64,000 bases of DNA. It comes from Heterobilharzia americana. Taxonomy: Eukaryota; Platyhelminthes; Trematoda; Strigeidida; Schistosomatidae. This document shows, in pieces, positions 62,036 through 64,000 of the stretch. A program made the translations under genes and the position numbers. The number at the start of each line of letters is the position of its first letter. Position 1 is the stretch's first letter. A model generated the notes under the pieces. The model saw only the letters and a program-made list of their open reading frames with translations, was not told the origin of the DNA and did no database searches. The stretch covers positions 46,533,998 to 46,597,997 of the forward strand of contig OX104129.1 in NCBI GenBank assembly GCA_944470555.2, in the 5' to 3' direction.

Positions 62036-64000
62036 GAATAGTTATCCCCCAAGGTTCACTGTGAAAAGTGTAAAACAGAAACAACGACAAGAATCCTTTC
62101 ATACTCTACCAAATGAGACATTGTTCATGAATATCGAATTCATCGGGGGCTAGGGGAGCAATAAAGTGGAAAAACTGAAGAATTGCCATTACAAAGCATT
62201 CAGGAGAAAAATTCTAAGCCATAAAACTGCGTCTTCCCCACTCAACAACTGATTCAAGGTAGTATGAAATTCAAACTGCTGTTTTGGGCCACTTCCATTG
62301 TTATAACTATAAATACTGTTATGCAGCTCTTAAAAATGATGCGTCAAAGACAAAATTTTCCTTGCTGAATCACTTGGTGTTTTCAGACTACAGTCCTGAT
62401 AGGAGAGGATAGAATGATGAAAACGCATAACAAAAGTTGTCTCACCACAGAGATGAAGGAGAAAATCAAATAAAGATATTGGTAAGTACATATTTCTGAG
62501 GCCTTCAGAGAGAATGATACAACTTAGACAAATGATTTTGAAGCGGCATTTTTTATTGTTTAATGTTTCCTTATTGGGATTACTCTACTTCATTAACAGC
62601 ATTTTATTAGTGCAAGAAATAGATCAGCGAAGAAATATTTTTCTTTTTTTAATGAATAAATGGGTACATCTCGCTATTCGATTAGTTGTTGAAAGAAACA
62701 CCTTTCATTGTCAATACAAATAGTTATCTATAAAAACTCCCATATCTAGACCATACTAGATAAAAGTGACACATTGCACTGCATCACAGACTATGCCGTT
62801 CATGTGTAACTTACTTTAAGTTTATGTGTGCCTGCATAAAATCGGAACTTAGTCAAAAGTAAAGAACTGTAGTGCGGGAAACGTAATCTTTTCTGATGGT
62901 TGTAGACGCATAATTGTAAAGGTTATCATAAAAATTGCTCCAGATCTTAATTAGGCTTGACAAAATTAGACAAGCATCAATTTTTTGTTGATTTCGTACC
63001 AGCTCAATACAGTAAAGTTATCATAGAAGAAAAGGTAACTATTTGATGTAGAACATTACCAGAGCAGGCCGCTGACTTGTAAACGATCATTAATGAATGC
63101 TGGTGTAAATGTAGACTTCTGCTTTCTTGCAAAACCATAATTTTGATACAAAAGATGAAAATCGTTTCAATACTGTTTTAGGGGAATCAACTTCTTGTTC
63201 TACAGTGCACTTGCCATGAACTCTCATGATACATCAGAAGAATGCCAAAGTTGGTAATGAAGGAATTATACTCATAGTGTACACTTAAATGTGAAACTGG
63301 TAGTAGCGCTTATTAAACGGAGAATAGTGGCGAGTTTTGCTCATATCAAGGTGTATTCCGAATGACAATCAATAATAAACAGCTTCGACTACAACATGTC
63401 TTGACCAGGTAGTATGAACTAACTGCTTATATGAAGACAACACGGTAACATCACTTCAAAAGAGACAGGAGGCTTACACATCGTGATTCAGGTTTAGAGA
63501 CAGTAGAGAACAGATTTGTAACGGTTTAATTATTGCAAATCACTCTTTGGCTTTCCAACATGCATGGGTAAAAAGTACTTTCTATAACATCCATGCAAAT
63601 AGAACAAGAAACACGATATCATGAGATATCTGCTGAAAAACAGAATACATCCAAATGGGAAATTAATGCCTCAAATGATAGATGAAAATGAGAAGTGGCT
63701 GGTGCACTCATTCCAATGTTTGACAATTAATCCTGTTACCTTCACCTAACTGGTTCATTCTTTTACATTAAGCAATCACCTTTAAAATGTGAACAGCAGT
63801 ACACTGACAGTAACTCACAATGTATAAACTGTTTTCTCTATATAAGTACTCATTAATACCAGGAGTATACAAAGCTGCTTTGATGGTAATATAAAACATG
63901 CGATATCATCAGGCATGCATCTCAAATACAGGAAATCTCTATCACAAATTATCAAGCTGCTGTAGAAACTGGCTACAAATACACCCTCATCAAAAGTACA
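62036..64000. other. AT-rich DNA, nothing assigned
   Basis: The first 400 bp may contain unrecognised remains of the Penelope-like relic. A 69-codon frame at 62514-62723 (+) is hydrophobic in the middle, but lacks a start context or a homologue that I recognise. Confidence 0.4.

Overview
The window looks like flatworm genomic DNA, most likely a schistosome. It is strongly AT-rich and has no operon-like gene packing, no long intact reading frame and frequent (TA)n tracts. Its recognisable content is typical of that genus: RTE-type non-LTR retrotransposons, Penelope-like elements, a Ty3/gypsy-like remnant and tRNA-derived SINEs, one carrying a hammerhead-like ribozyme core (Sm-alpha type). The genus is inferred from family recognition, not from a database match. 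No complete host gene was found. The background reads as intergenic or intronic DNA, with one reasonable candidate host exon near 56.0 kb.

Layout. 0-12 kb: a decayed Penelope-like element (minus, about 1.5-2.15 kb), microsatellites, a SINE-like fragment (4.6 kb), a tRNA-like cloverleaf (6.28 kb), a Ty3/gypsy RT/RNase H relic (minus, 9.0-9.85 kb) and another SINE-like fragment (11.9 kb). 12-30.9 kb: mostly featureless AT-rich DNA, with a SINE-like fragment (18.1 kb) and two Penelope-like pieces in opposite orientations (plus at 24.6-25.06 kb, minus at 25.8-26.36 kb). A near-perfect 30-bp inverted repeat flanks the first piece.

30.9-35.35 kb and 51.7-55.9 kb hold two direct-repeat copies (about 4.2-4.4 kb each, roughly 95% alike by eye) of one RTE-type retrotransposon, both on the minus strand. 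Endonuclease, reverse transcriptase and C-terminal regions can be followed in each. Both carry the same damaged catalytic motif (FADD replaced by FPSDH) and the same tetranucleotide interruption. Upstream of the endonuclease each has the same unexplained module of about 0.95 kb. Between the copies lie unassigned sequence (36.2-37.9 kb), a hammerhead-bearing SINE (42.2 kb), a doubtful RT-like trace (46.4 kb) and a second tRNA-derived SINE (50.15 kb).

56-64 kb: a candidate 87-bp exon beside the second RTE copy, a Penelope-like endonuclease relic (plus, 56.5-56.95 kb), a SINE-like fragment (61.4 kb) and a Penelope-like RT relic (plus, 61.8-62.0 kb). Every transposon coding region seen is broken by stops, frameshifts or lost catalytic residues. 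The genes here do not work together as a pathway; the window is a record of several waves of retroelement insertion and decay.
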